This document shows, one piece after another, positions 38,656 to 48,780 of a DNA stretch of 64,000 nucleotides; within the stretch, counting starts at the first letter, position 1; every line of letters starts with the position of its first letter. Position numbers and translations under genes: made by a program. Origin of the DNA: Vanessa cardui. Taxonomy: Eukaryota > Arthropoda > Insecta > Lepidoptera > Nymphalidae. The stretch lies in NCBI RefSeq assembly GCF_905220365.1, contig NC_061153.1:8390001-8454000 (forward strand), written 5' to 3'. Below the pieces are notes generated by a model that saw nothing but the letters and a program-made list of their open reading frames with translations, searched no databases and was not told the DNA's origin.

Positions 38656-41601
38656 TCAAGTATCAATATAATATTCGAAAATGCGACGTTTAAATATTTC
38701 AAGGGATTTAGCTCGACGTACCGGACGTACTAAGGGCAAGGAGTTCCATAAGCGTGCTGCGTTAATTGTAAAAGATTTTGAGTAACAAGTTGAAGAGTGA
38801 GAAGAGATACTCAAAATTAAATTATCCTCGGAGCGCAGAGAGCGACAATGAGAAGCGCCAAGGAACTTAAATCTCTCTTTTAAATAAAGAGGAACTTTTG
38901 GATTGAATAGGATACAGTAAAGAAATGATAGAATACGAGTATTCCTGCGAAGGCGGACTGGAAGCCACTTGAGCTTTTTGCGAAATTCAGAAACATGGTC
39001 ATATTTGCGAAGCCCAAATATGAACCGTATACAGAGATTTTGAATGCGCTCAAGTTTATTTAGTTGCTCCTCGTTTAAATCGAGATAACATACGTCGGCA
39101 TAATCTAAGATTGGTAATAGGAGAGTTTGTGCTAACGTAATTTTGGTAGGTATGGGCAAAAAGTTTTGTAACCTACGCAGAGAACCAATCGCCGAAAATA
39201 TCTTTCTACTCACTTCGGTAACCTGCGGAATCCATGATAACGTTTTATCAAAGATTATGCCCAAGTTTTTGACCTTGTCTTCAAAAGGAATAAGAACTCC
39301 ATCAAATTTCACAGGTGGTAGATTAGTCCAATCAATTTTCGGTAATAACTTTTGACTACCAATTATAATGGCCTGCGACTTAGTTGGATTAACTGTTAGA
39401 CCATGGGTTTTACTCCAATGAGAAATGTGTGCTAAGTCATTGTTGATTATGCTTATTGAGTTTGGTAAGTCATTTACATGCGACGTTAGGTATAGCTGAA
39501 GATCATCAGCATACAGGTGGTAGAGAGAAGATAGATGTTTAGTTATGGAGTTAATAAATATTGAAAATAAAAGAGGGGACAACACGCCACCTTGGGGGAC
39601 GCCAGCATTTAGTACACACCAGTTGGAATAATTATCGTTAACACGTATACGTTGCCGACGCCCGTCCAAGTAACAATGAAACCAGTCAATTACTTTAGGA
39701 GATATGTTAAGAGACCTTAAGAAAGCCAGCAGAATATCATAGTCAACACTGTTAAACGCATTGCTGAAGTCCAACAATGTCAACACAGTCACCCGCTGCT
39801 TATCCATACCAAAACGAATGTCATCGGTAATTTTGACTAATGCAGTAGTCGTGCTGTGACCATGACGAAAGCCGGATTGGAAAGGATTTAAAAGATTATT
39901 TTTGGAAAGGTATAAGCTTAACTGTTGATGTACCAGTCGCTCTAGGACTTTAGAGAGGAAAGGGAGAATAGATATTGGACGATAATCAGTAACACAGGAA
40001 GGGTTGGGTTTTTTAGGTATAGGAATCACTTGAGCATCTTTCCATGCAGAGGGAAATTTACCCGTGGTTATAGAGTGATTAAGAATGGACGTGATTATAG
40101 GTGTCAAAAGGTCAAGGATAGGAATGATCATCTTGCGACTAATGCAGTCAGAACCAACAGCATTAGAGTTGATACTTAAGATGTTTCTCTTAACATCACT
40201 TTCAGTAATTAGACTAAAAACAAAAGGAGAGAAATCTGGAGTGGATGAAGCAAGAATTTGATTTATTGTACTTAATTTCGTGGCTCCATCTATAACAGCC
40301 GAGGATGAGAAATGCTGATTAAGCTGATCGAGGTCACAGTATTGAGAGTAATTTTCTTGACTAGCTTTCCCAACTCCAAGTGATTTAAGGAATTTCCAGA
40401 CTTTACTTGTGTCATCTTCCTCTAAAATAGATTTATGAATGTGGCGTCGTTGTTCGTCTCTACAAATCCTGTTGCAGTGATTTCTAGCTTTCTTATATTT
40501 TTCCAGATTTACGTCGCTCGCATTACACTTATATTTAGCTTTAGCGGCGTTCTTTTTATTTTGCAAGGATTTTACGTCATCTGTAAGCCAAGGAGCAGGA
40601 AGATGCTTAATTCGGACTGGTCTAATAGGCGCGTGTACGTCGTACAATTGGTTCAAAAAGGAATTGAAAATTGCAACCCGATCATCAAGAGATGGTGCAA
40701 GCAAAACTTCTTGCCAGTCAATTTTAGCTGCATCCTCTTTCAGACGCTCTAAGTCCATACCAGCAAAATTACGTTGCAGAAGAATTTTAGGTTTAATTTT
40801 AGGAGGTTTAATCTTGTAAGATAGGAAAATAAGGTCGTGATAAGAGAAAGCTGCAGCAGTGCATTGACCATGCTTTTGAACATAATCAAGAGAAGAAACA
40901 AGAATAATATCTAGAAGGGAAGGAGTACAATTTGGAAAGAAGTGAGTCGCGGAGAGTGGGAGAATATTTAAATTAGATGCTTCAACCATGGAGCTAAAAC
41001 GAGTAGAGCGGACGTCATTTCTTAATAAACACGTGTTAAAGTCGCCCATAATAATTGCGTGCTTATATAGGGGTACGTATTTATGTAAAAGATCATCGAG
41101 AGAAGAGAAATACTCGATCGATGAACTAGGATTGTAGTATACCCCTAGCAAAACTTTAGTATGAGCGAAAACTACTTCTATCAAAAGGTGCTCAGCATGG
41201 GGATTAGCTTGACACTGCGACTGGTCAATAATATTAAATGGTAGGTGCGAGCGGAGATATATTGCTACACCACCTCCAGTGCGTCCAATACGATCGTTTC
41301 GTACGAGGTGAAAACCTGGAAGGGCGTATGAGGTAGAAGGTAAGCAAGGCTTCAACCATGATTCTGACACTAAGATTGCATGTATGTTCTTATTTTCAAA
41401 GGACGATACTAAGTCGGGATAATGTGCAGGAATACTCTGGGCGTTAATATGTACGATGTTAAAATTTTTCAGTACGTCTGAGAAGTGAGAATCGAGGGTT
41501 TCGCTTAAAGTAGGAATACTAAGAAGACTGTCGTCACTATTCAATCCATGGGAAGAAGAAGACATAGAAAAAAATGTGTCGTCGTTGTCATCATTAATCA
41601 T
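38656..41601 (-). CDS. LINE E ORF2, endonuclease-reverse transcriptase
   Basis: The frame has 981 residues without a break. Residues 45-260 are an AP endonuclease (NIVHINAQSIPAH, SESWLKP, RTGGGVAIYLRSH, IIMGDFNT, SYHDLIFL). Residues about 500-780 are the reverse transcriptase (DYRPISILPFLSKVLERLVH, SGFRHGHSTTTAL, LLDFSNAFNSVDYDILL, GVPQGGVLSPLLFSIFI, catalytic YADD near 699). The C-terminus (ILDYADVCYLDL, WLPVRLRRNTRIL, FTINAARLWNSLP) is the thumb and tail common to CR1-type elements. The protein would nick DNA and copy its RNA in place. All motifs are present, so it may be active. Confidence 0.9.
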   Translation of the reverse strand: MINDDNDDTFFSMSSSSHGLNSDDSLLSIPTLSETLDSHFSDVLKNFNIVHINAQSIPAHYPDLVSSFENKNIHAILVSESWLKPCLPSTSYALPGFHLVRNDRIGRTGGGVAIYLRSHLPFNIIDQSQCQANPHAEHLLIEVVFAHTKVLLGVYYNPSSSIEYFSSLDDLLHKYVPLYKHAIIMGDFNTCLLRNDVRSTRFSSMVEASNLNILPLSATHFFPNCTPSLLDIILVSSLDYVQKHGQCTAAAFSYHDLIFLSYKIKPPKIKPKILLQRNFAGMDLERLKEDAAKIDWQEVLLAPSLDDRVAIFNSFLNQLYDVHAPIRPVRIKHLPAPWLTDDVKSLQNKKNAAKAKYKCNASDVNLEKYKKARNHCNRICRDEQRRHIHKSILEEDDTSKVWKFLKSLGVGKASQENYSQYCDLDQLNQHFSSSAVIDGATKLSTINQILASSTPDFSPFVFSLITESDVKRNILSINSNAVGSDCISRKMIIPILDLLTPIITSILNHSITTGKFPSAWKDAQVIPIPKKPNPSCVTDYRPISILPFLSKVLERLVHQQLSLYLSKNNLLNPFQSGFRHGHSTTTALVKITDDIRFGMDKQRVTVLTLLDFSNAFNSVDYDILLAFLRSLNISPKVIDWFHCYLDGRRQRIRVNDNYSNWCVLNAGVPQGGVLSPLLFSIFINSITKHLSSLYHLYADDLQLYLTSHVNDLPNSISIINNDLAHISHWSKTHGLTVNPTKSQAIIIGSQKLLPKIDWTNLPPVKFDGVLIPFEDKVKNLGIIFDKTLSWIPQVTEVSRKIFSAIGSLRRLQNFLPIPTKITLAQTLLLPILDYADVCYLDLNEEQLNKLERIQNLCIRFIFGLRKYDHVSEFRKKLKWLPVRLRRNTRILSFLYCILFNPKVPLYLKERFKFLGASHCRSLRSEDNLILSISSHSSTCYSKSFTINAARLWNSLPLVRPVRRAKSLEIFKRRIFEYYIDT

Positions 41602-41684
41602 AATATTAAAAATACTATCAATTATGTATGTATACAGATATATTAAAATTTATGTATATGTAAATATTTAAGTTAATAAATAAA

Positions 41685-41759
<75 letters not shown>

Positions 41760-42211
41760 TACAATACTAAGTCCATAAGCCCACCAGCTACTTGAAGAAT
41801 CAATTTACAGTAAGAGAAAAACAAAAAAAAAATTTTTTTTTTTAAAAACACTTAAAACAATAATTAAGTCTAAAGTAAAAAAAAAAAATTAAATTAACAA
41901 GACATAAATGGAACATTACTATAATTAAAATTATTCTACAGTTATACAAAAAAAGAAAAAAATTAAAAAAGTAAAGTTCTATAATTATCTATCTTTATAT
42001 CTACTACGAAGTGTGCAAAATTACTTGCATCCAAATCATAACTGTCAATTGTCATTGTCATTGTAGTGCAGGTTGTCATAATCTACATTTGACTTGCGTG
42101 AATAATAAAAAAGATAATACATAATAAAAAATAAAAAAAAGGGTACTTTACGCTAAAAATAGTAGAAAAAAGGGTATTACGAAAACTAGTCCTGTATATT
42201 TACATCGAAAA
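41602..42211 (-). other. LINE E spacer between ORF1 and ORF2
   Basis: 610 bases without coding sequence separate the two ORFs. It includes a (TA)n run at 41690-41754 and several A runs. Most LINEs have overlapping or closely spaced ORFs, so ORF2 must be reached by another route such as internal entry, splicing or a separate transcript. Confidence 0.7.
41690..41754. repeat. (TA)n microsatellite
   Basis: More than 30 TA units without interruption. Confidence 0.9.
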
Positions 42212-42910
42212 CTATTTCTTGATTACCCTTTTCGTTCGAGCAACAGGAATTTTAGCCACAGGACTTTTACTCGTTTCTACTGTCGTCGGTGATTTCGGTG
42301 TTTGTTGAGAAATAGCGTCAAGTTCCGCCAAAGACTCCACACGATGCTGAGACTCATCAGATGCAATAATATGTATCCAGCCATCCCGGGTCCAGCACTT
42401 ACCAATGCCAAAACGCTGTCTGGCAGCAAGGAAAACCTCGTGACGGGACTTGGTTAAGAACTCAGATTGAGTAATTCCAGAGCCCTTGAGCTTCGTTTTG
42501 GCATACCAAACCTGGTTACGTATAGATTGTTCCGCGAATTTCACAACAATAGGTCTGGGCTTCTTAACAGATGAGCGACCTAGGCGATACGATGTTGTGA
42601 TACTTGAGCTGGCAAAGTTAGTTAAGTCCAAATGCTCAGCAACCAGACTAGTAATTCGCGCTTTCAAGTCTTCAGACTTCACTTCAGGAACCCCATGGAA
42701 AAGAAGCATCTTACGCCTTCTCCTCATCTCCTGGCGCTCTATTTCCTTACCGAGATACTCAACCTGCCTTTGTAAGGTGGTCAAAGCAGAGAGTATAAAA
42801 CTTTGGAATACATTGAAGTCCGCAGCCAGAGAAGCAGTTGTCAATGGAGTGGATGTTTTTTGCAGATCATTTTGAAACGCTGTCATCTTAGTGTTAAACA
42901 TCTCTGCCAT
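42212..42910 (-). CDS. LINE E ORF1, coiled-coil RNA-binding protein
   Basis: The frame has 232 residues. A short helical start (MAEMFNTKMTAFQNDL) is followed by a coiled coil around residues 35-65 (LQRQVEYLGKEIERQEMRRR). An RRM-like block follows (KMLLFHGVPE, ITTSYRLGRSSVKKPRPIVV), then a C-terminal block (GIGKCWTRDGWIHIIASDES) and a basic Lys-rich tail. The order matches L1/CR1-type ORF1 RNA-binding proteins, and the central part is distantly like the FP25K-like domain of LINE D. It is intact. Confidence 0.8.
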   Translation of the reverse strand: MAEMFNTKMTAFQNDLQKTSTPLTTASLAADFNVFQSFILSALTTLQRQVEYLGKEIERQEMRRRRKMLLFHGVPEVKSEDLKARITSLVAEHLDLTNFASSSITTSYRLGRSSVKKPRPIVVKFAEQSIRNQVWYAKTKLKGSGITQSEFLTKSRHEVFLAARQRFGIGKCWTRDGWIHIIASDESQHRVESLAELDAISQQTPKSPTTVETSKSPVAKIPVARTKRVIKK

Positions 42911-43064
42911 CGATGCAAGTGAATCTTTGCTGGTAGGTTATATTAATCACATACACATAATATTACACTAGAGTATGAAAAAAATGTAAGTTTTTATATT
43001 TTATTTTAATATTATATTAGCACTATTGCAAAACACGTAGTTACGTTTTTTTGTCTCCTACCCG

Positions 43065-43118
<54 letters not shown>
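43065..43118. repeat. Uninterrupted A54 run
   Basis: Fifty-four A in a row stand at the 5' end of LINE E (a T run on its own strand), followed by further A-rich sequence to about 43140. Confidence 0.9.
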
Positions 43119-43120
<2 letters not shown>

Positions 43121-43144
43121 AAAAAAAAAAAAATTAAAAAAAAT

Positions 43145-43613
43145 ATTTATACATTATTTAAAAAAAAGGTTTGATATTAGAATATTTTTTGGAGAAACTT
43201 TTAATTACATAACTTAGTCTAACTTTAAATTATTTTTTGTTAACTTTGAAAAATTTACAATTTATAATATTTAATTAAATTTAGTGTATTTTAAATGGAT
43301 GTAAACATCCAGGCGCCCGATTTTGTTACTCTTTAAATTTAAGACTTTGCAATTGTTAAAATTATTTTTTTTTTTGAATAAATTAATTTATAACATAGAT
43401 TTGCCTTTTCTGTAAATCTACTTGTAATTTTGAAGGGTTATTTTTTAACTGACTTCCGGAGCACTTTCTTTCGAGGATTTGTTTAATTTAAAGACCTTGT
43501 CCAGCTCTACCGAATTTTTAGTTTGCTCGAAGAAAATTAATAATTTTAAATTTTAAATTTATTTTTAGCCAATTATATATTACAATTGGCCTCCCTTCAA
43601 TTATTTATTACAA
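43145..43613 (+). repeat. Gypsy B 5' LTR, right piece
   Basis: 43180-43283 matches 55512-55615 (GAATATTTTTTGGAGAAACT onward). The last 330 bases, up to the primer site, have no partner because the 3' LTR is cut there. Confidence 0.7.
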
Positions 43614-43614
43614 T

Positions 43615-43632
43615 TGGCGCCCGAACAGGGAC
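43615..43632 (+). promoter_or_regulatory. Primer binding site for tRNA-Lys, Gypsy B
   Basis: TGGCGCCCGAACAGGGAC follows the LTR after one or two bases. It is complementary to the 3' end of tRNA-Lys, the primer known for the Drosophila element Osvaldo and for lentiviruses. Confidence 0.9.
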
Positions 43633-43827
43633 CTGAATTACAATTACAGCTCTTGTCTAGTATTGAATAAGTACTATGTATTTACATATGTATAATTTTT
43701 GTTAGAATCATTTTGTACTAAATACTAATGTTAAGTATTTATGTAATTTGAATGCCAAGTTTATAACTTTTTTATGTTTTGAAGTAAAGCTTTTGTTCCA
43801 TTGTCAATTCTATTCTAGGACATAACC

Positions 43828-44740
43828 ATGACTGACAGAGATGAATTAACTCTTAAACCATCTATGGATGATGGTGGTGACAAAAATTTAACTCCTAATA
43901 TAATTAATGCGGAACATTCTCAGATGTTAGAGACGAACATTTCTCAGGCGAAGCCTTCTGCTTCTAATGATTTAGTAGACTTGTCGGTAGACTTGCCACA
44001 ATTTTTTAGTAACACCTTATCTATGAATAATAAACAACCTCAATACTATAAACGAGTAGATTTGTCTAAGTTTAAATATAAATTTAATGGTAAAACGTGC
44101 GTACGTGAATTTTTGTTAACATTTGAAGAATACTGTGTGAGTCGAGATATTGGTGATGACCAAATATTCCCATGCTTTACTGAAGTAGTTACGGACATTG
44201 CTCTTAAGTGGTTTAGATCTATACGTGGTTCACTTAATTCTTGGAAACATCTTAAAGTAGAATTATTAAAGCGTTTTGACAAACTAGATTTTGATTATCA
44301 ACTTGAATACAATTTAAGAATTAGAAAACAGAAACGAAATGAAACTTTATCACATTTTATTATTGAAATTACAGATATGTCAAATAGACTAACTTATCCC
44401 TTATCTGAACATACTATATTAGAAATATTGAAACATAACATGCTGCCTAGCTACTCTATTCATTTGGTAGGTCGTTCAATTAATTCTATTGATGATGTAG
44501 TAAAACTTTCAAAACAAATTGATGAATTTCGAATATTAAATAATAAACATACTTATAATAACTCAGACTTCAAGACTAAGCATATTAATTCAGTTCAAAC
44601 ATTAACTTGTTTAAAATGTAAAAAAATGGACATACTTATAAAAAGTGTAAAAAAAGTGCACTATATGTTTTAAATGTGGTAAATTAAATGTTATCACTAA
44701 ATTTTGCAATAATTGTACTCTTTTAAAAAACAAGTAAGAT
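43828..44740 (+). pseudogene. Gypsy B gag
   Basis: The frame from the ATG at 43828 is open for 281 codons. The retrotransposon gag region has FNGKTCVREFLLTFEEYCVS, ALKWFRSIRGSLNSWKHLK and RKQKRNETLSHFIIEITDMS. A frame change in a run of A near 44625 puts the rest out of frame. Beyond it lie one good CCHC knuckle (Cys-x2-Cys-x4-His-x4-Cys) and a second in which the His is Val. The protein would form the particle and bind RNA. Confidence 0.75.
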
Positions 44741-44941
44741 TTTATCAGACTCAGGTTCTTGATAAAGAATCAGTTGATCTGACAAATACTAAAATTTCTA
44801 GACCCAATGCTTCTGAAATTCGTGAAGACTCTCTAATTGGTGTAATTATTTAAAACTATTTTTCTCAATGAATAAATTTGCTCCCATTTTGTTTACAAAA
44901 AATCGTGACACACGTCCATTTTTAAAATTTTAAGTTTGTGG

Positions 44942-45314
44942 TAAATCATTTACAGGTTTATTGGATAGTGGTGCTAATAAAAGCGTGCTAGGTTGTAATA
45001 GTCACTTACAATTTCTCAATTTAGGATTCAAACTTAAGACTAGTAGTTATAAAGCTTGTACTGCTGATGGTAGTTCACAAGACGTTTTAGGTACTATAGA
45101 TATTCCAATTACTTGTGACAATGTAACTCGCATTGTAGAATTCATGGTAGTTCCCTCACTAAATCCAGAAATTATTCTAGGATTCGATTTTTGGCTCGCA
45201 TTTAATTTAGCTCATGAATTGTTTAAAAACATAACTTTTGAAAATAAGAATTCAATAATTATAAATTCTGTAACTTCTGTAGTTCAACTTTCTTTTTCTA
45301 AAAAGAATAGTTAA
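44942..45314 (+). pseudogene. Gypsy B aspartic protease
   Basis: GLLDSGANKSVLG gives the Asp-Ser-Gly active site, and the frame continues through TRIVEFMVVPSLNPEIILG and FDFWLAF, the second half of a retropepsin fold. A TAA just upstream separates it from gag, and stops follow at 45312. It would cleave the polyprotein if the frames were whole. Confidence 0.7.
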
Positions 45315-46640
45315 ATAAAATTATAAAACTTTTTGAAGAAATTTCTTATGAAAAGAAAGGTTTAGGTTTAACACATTTAACTAAACATAAAATTATAACT
45401 GTTGGTGAACCTATTAAATTGGCCTATTAGTCCTGCTAAACAAAAATAACTTTATGATGAAGTTCAAGTTTTGCTTAGGGATGGTATTATTCAACCTTCT
45501 AAATCTCCTTGGTGTTCTCCTGTATTAGCTGTCACAAAAAAAGATGGTGGTATAAGACTATGTTTAGATTCTAGAAAATTAAATTCTGTCACTATTAAAG
45601 ATGCATATCCTTTACCTTACACGTCGCGGATTTTGGATAATTTGCGTGGTGCTAAGTATATCACAGCAATTGATTTGTCTAAAGCTTTTTTTCAAATTCC
45701 TTTAGAAGAAACTTCCAGAGAGAAGACTGCTTTCGTAATTCCTGGAAAGGGATTATTCGAATTCGTTCGTATGCCCTTCGGTTTAACAAATGCTCCCACT
45801 GAACTACAAAGATTAGTAGACAAATTTTTTGGTGTAGAATTCGATTCTAATGTTTTTGTATATTTAGATGATTTAATAGCTATCTCGAGTGATTTTTGAC
45901 AAACTCATTTGACTCTTTTAAGTAAAATTTATCATAAATTAAAAGATGCTGGTTTTACTATTAATTTGAAAAAATGTGAATTTTGTAAAGAACGTCTATG
46001 TTATTTAGGCTACGTTGTCGATAGCAATGGTTTACATACAGATCCTTCTAAGTTGTCTGTAATAGAAAATTTTCCTCGTCCTACAACTGCAAAACAAGTA
46101 CGTAGTTTTCTTGTTATGTGTTCTTATTATCGTTGATTCATAGAAAAATTTGCTGATATTGCTACTCCGTTAACTAATGTAACTCGCGGTAGTCGAAATA
46201 GTAAGCGTGCCGTAGAATGGAATTCAGTTTGCGAAACCTCTTTTATAAAACTTAAACAAGCATTATTAACAGCTCCTGTATTAATTTGTCCAGATTTTAA
46301 CAAATCATTTTTCCTCCATTGTGATGCTAGCTCTTATGCTATTGGTAGTGTTTTAAATCAAAAAGATGATGAAGATAATCAACATCCTGTTGCATTTTAT
46401 TCTAGAACATTTAATAAATTTGAAATTAATTATAGTACTACTGAAAAAGAACTTCTTGCTATATTAGATTCTATCGAACATTTTAGACCGTACATTGAAG
46501 GTATGGAATTTACTGTGATAACAGATCATGCTAGTTTAAAGTGATTATTACGCTTAAATAATCCAAGTGGACGCTTAGCGCGTTGGGCTGCTCGTATATC
46601 TCAATTTACTGATATAGAAATTGAAGATCCGTGGTACAAA
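45315..46640 (+). pseudogene. Gypsy B reverse transcriptase and RNase H
   Basis: After a linker with stops and a frame change near 45430, the RT reads MLRDGIIQPSKSPWCSPVLA, LCLDSRKLNSVTIKDAYPLP, ITAIDLSKAFFQIPL, VRMPFGLTNAP and the catalytic VYLDDLIAIS. RNase H follows with FFLHCDASSYAIGSVLNQKD, YSTTEKELLAILDSI and FTVITDHASLK. In-frame stops lie at 45897, 46135 and 46542; all three are TGA. A deletion removes most of the linker to integrase near 46630. Confidence 0.8.
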
Positions 46641-47766
46641 AATATATTTATAGGTTGTCAAAAATTTCCCTTAAGATATAAAAATTATAGAGTTGAAAAC
46701 AAAGTTCTTTATAGATTTTGTAAGCCCAAATTTCAATTGCAAAGTAATTTAGCATGGAAAATGGTTATTCCAAAAGAAAGTGTAATAGATACTATTCGTA
46801 ATAATCATGATTCATTAGATTCAAGTCACTTAGGTATTCATAAGACTTTAAATAAGTTAAAAATCCACTATTATTGGCCTAATATGTTTAAAGATGTAAA
46901 AGATTATATTTCAAATTGTGAAACTTGTAAAGCTTATAAGCACTCAAATGCCACCTTTTGGTATAATGACGAATCAAAAGATTGTTTCTCAACCTATGGT
47001 TATGCTATCTATTGATATAGTTGGTCCATAGCCAAAATCATATTCTGGACACAGATATATTTGCACAGTATTAGATGTATTTTCTAAGTATTGTTGATTA
47101 TATCCATTATGTAATGCTACCACAAAATCCATATGTAGATTTTTAGAAAAGGATATTTTTCTTAAATTTGGTTGTCCAAAAATCATGATTTGTGATAATG
47201 GTACTCAATTTACTTCTAAACATTTTGTACAATTTTTGAAAAGCTTTAATATTAATAAAATATTTTATAACACTTTATATACACCTCAGAATAATCCTGT
47301 TGAACGTTATCATAAAACGTTAGAAATTTGCATAACATGTTTTGTTCATGATGATCATAGAACTTGATCAAAATTTTTATGTCATGTTCAATTAGCTTTG
47401 AATAGCAGTATTAATTTAGCTACTGAATTTACTCTCAATTTTCTTATGTTTAGTCGTGAAGTTATAATTGATGCTTCATTACATCGTTTTAGTAATTCAT
47501 TTACAAATTTAAATGAACTCGAATTTGGTAATCGTCGAATTTATGCACAAAGTTTAGATTCCTTAAGTTCAATTTTTGATTTAGTAACCAAATCTTTATT
47601 TAATGCTTATAAAAATAATAAAACTCAATATTTTTCTTCTAAACTTGCTCCTAAATTTATCAAATCTCAAATAGTAGAGAAGATTTCTAATAATGTTTAT
47701 ATATTAAAAGATTTAGAGAAAGGTACTGTTGGTCGTTATCATATTAAAGATATTATTAAAATATAG
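46641..47766 (+). pseudogene. Gypsy B integrase
   Basis: The zinc-binding HHCC domain reads HLGIHKTLNKLKIHYYWPNM followed by CETCKAY. The catalytic core, in shifted frames between about 46975 and 47185, has the first Asp in a SIDIVG-type stretch, then MICDNGTQFTSKHF with the second Asp and NNPVERYHKTL with the catalytic Glu. TGA codons interrupt at about 47096 and 47367. The C-terminal part runs to 47766 and ends GRYHIKDIIKI. It would insert the DNA copy into the genome. Confidence 0.75.
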
Positions 47767-48364
47767 TTTTGGATTAATTCTAAAATATTTTGTAGATTTA
47801 TATTTGGATTTGGAATAAGCATGGCTTTGTTAGAGAGGAATGAGCGAGAAGTATGATAGAGTTAACCATGAACTTGTGAGTAGATTGAGTGATAAGATTC
47901 CTATTTGAATATCTTTTCTACAAATGTATTTTTGCTAAATTTAACTAGGACATTTTGGATTCCATACAAAAATAATTTAGATTATTTCTTTTGACTCATA
48001 AGACCTTATACATTTTTTTGTAATATTTTTTGAATATTGTTTTGCAATATTTTTGTGTATACTTTTGTATATAACATTTTGTACATAACATTTTTTGATA
48101 TTTGTGTAGAACTTTATTACATATTTTAGTAATAAGTTATTTTTGGTTGAAGTTTTGTAGAAATAATCCTTTGGATTCGATTAATGACTATTACTTTAGT
48201 CCAGCTTGTTTTTGACTTTGTTTTGGATATTCCAATTTTGTGAATTTTCCAATAACACATTTTTGAAACAATTGTTTGTTTCATGTTGTCTTAAATTTTC
48301 GCGATTATTACACATTTAAATAAAACTAGTTATAACGGATTTTAATCGAGTATATTAATTATTT

Positions 48365-48407
48365 TGGACATCCCGACGTTTCGAGCACTTCACAGCGTTC
48401 GTGGTCA
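48365..48407 (-). ncRNA. Degenerate hammerhead-ribozyme-like motif
   Basis: The minus strand reads CTGTGA, then a short spacer, then GAAACGTC. This resembles the CTGATGA ... GAAAC core with a GTC cleavage triplet found in Penelope-like elements and retrozymes. The first box lacks one base, so activity is unlikely. Similar sequence around CGAAACGTCGGGA is widespread in animal repeats. Confidence 0.3.
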
Positions 48408-48506
48408 CGGGTAAACTAAGGTGGCATTTGTCTATTTGAAGAACAAAAAAAATTATTATTTGCAACTACCGCCAACGATTTCTCAATTGTTTGTTTGTTG
48501 TTTTGT

Positions 48507-48672
48507 TCTGTGCTCGGAAAGCTGGTGGAGTTGTGCCGGTCACAGACACCCATTTTTTGGAAGTTTTGTTTAACTGTGTTCGAAAAGCTGATGGTGTAGA
48601 GTCGGTCATAGTTAGATCTATTTTTTGTATGCTCTCGTGTTCGGAAAGTCGTATTGAGTTGCTTCGGCCACG
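48507..48672 (+). repeat. Three related hairpins, set V, period 64-65 bp
   Basis: Units at 48507-48546, 48571-48614 and 48636-48672 share TTCGGAAAG-like loops and end in CGGTCA-like sequence. Their closing stems differ but pair: TCTGTG/CACAGA; TAACTGTG/CATAGTTA with one wobble; CGTG/CACG. Confidence 0.65.
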
Positions 48673-48780
48673 TTAGTCATATCTTTGGTTTTTAATTGAA
48701 ACCATTTTGAGGTTGGTGTTCTTGGTATGCCAATTAGTGTATATTCCGTAGACCCAACATTTTATTAAAAAAATATATAC

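Larger units (their letters stand above)
38314..43064 (-). mobile_element. LINE E, intact CR1-like non-LTR retrotransposon
   Basis: On the minus strand: 5' UTR (43064-42911), ORF1 (42910-42212), a 610-base spacer, ORF2 (41601-38656) and a 3' UTR with AATAAA ending in a (CATT)n microsatellite tail at 38314-38335. Both ORFs are open. It lies inside the 5' LTR of Gypsy B; short AAATAATAT-like sequence on both sides may be the target duplication, though flanking A runs blur it. Open frames and the clean insertion mark a young copy. Confidence 0.85.

Noticed and set aside
41690..41754. AT repeat as replication origin or hairpin element
   Set aside because: A plain TA microsatellite; nothing else supports a function.
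43615..43632. Lentiviral sequence in the window
   Set aside because: The primer-site identity with lentiviruses only reflects use of tRNA-Lys; the pol gene is of insect Gypsy type.
45897..47369. TGA read as Trp (altered genetic code)
   Set aside because: Neighbouring elements use TGG for Trp and TGA as stop, and Gypsy B has frameshifts and a TAA as well; decay is simpler.
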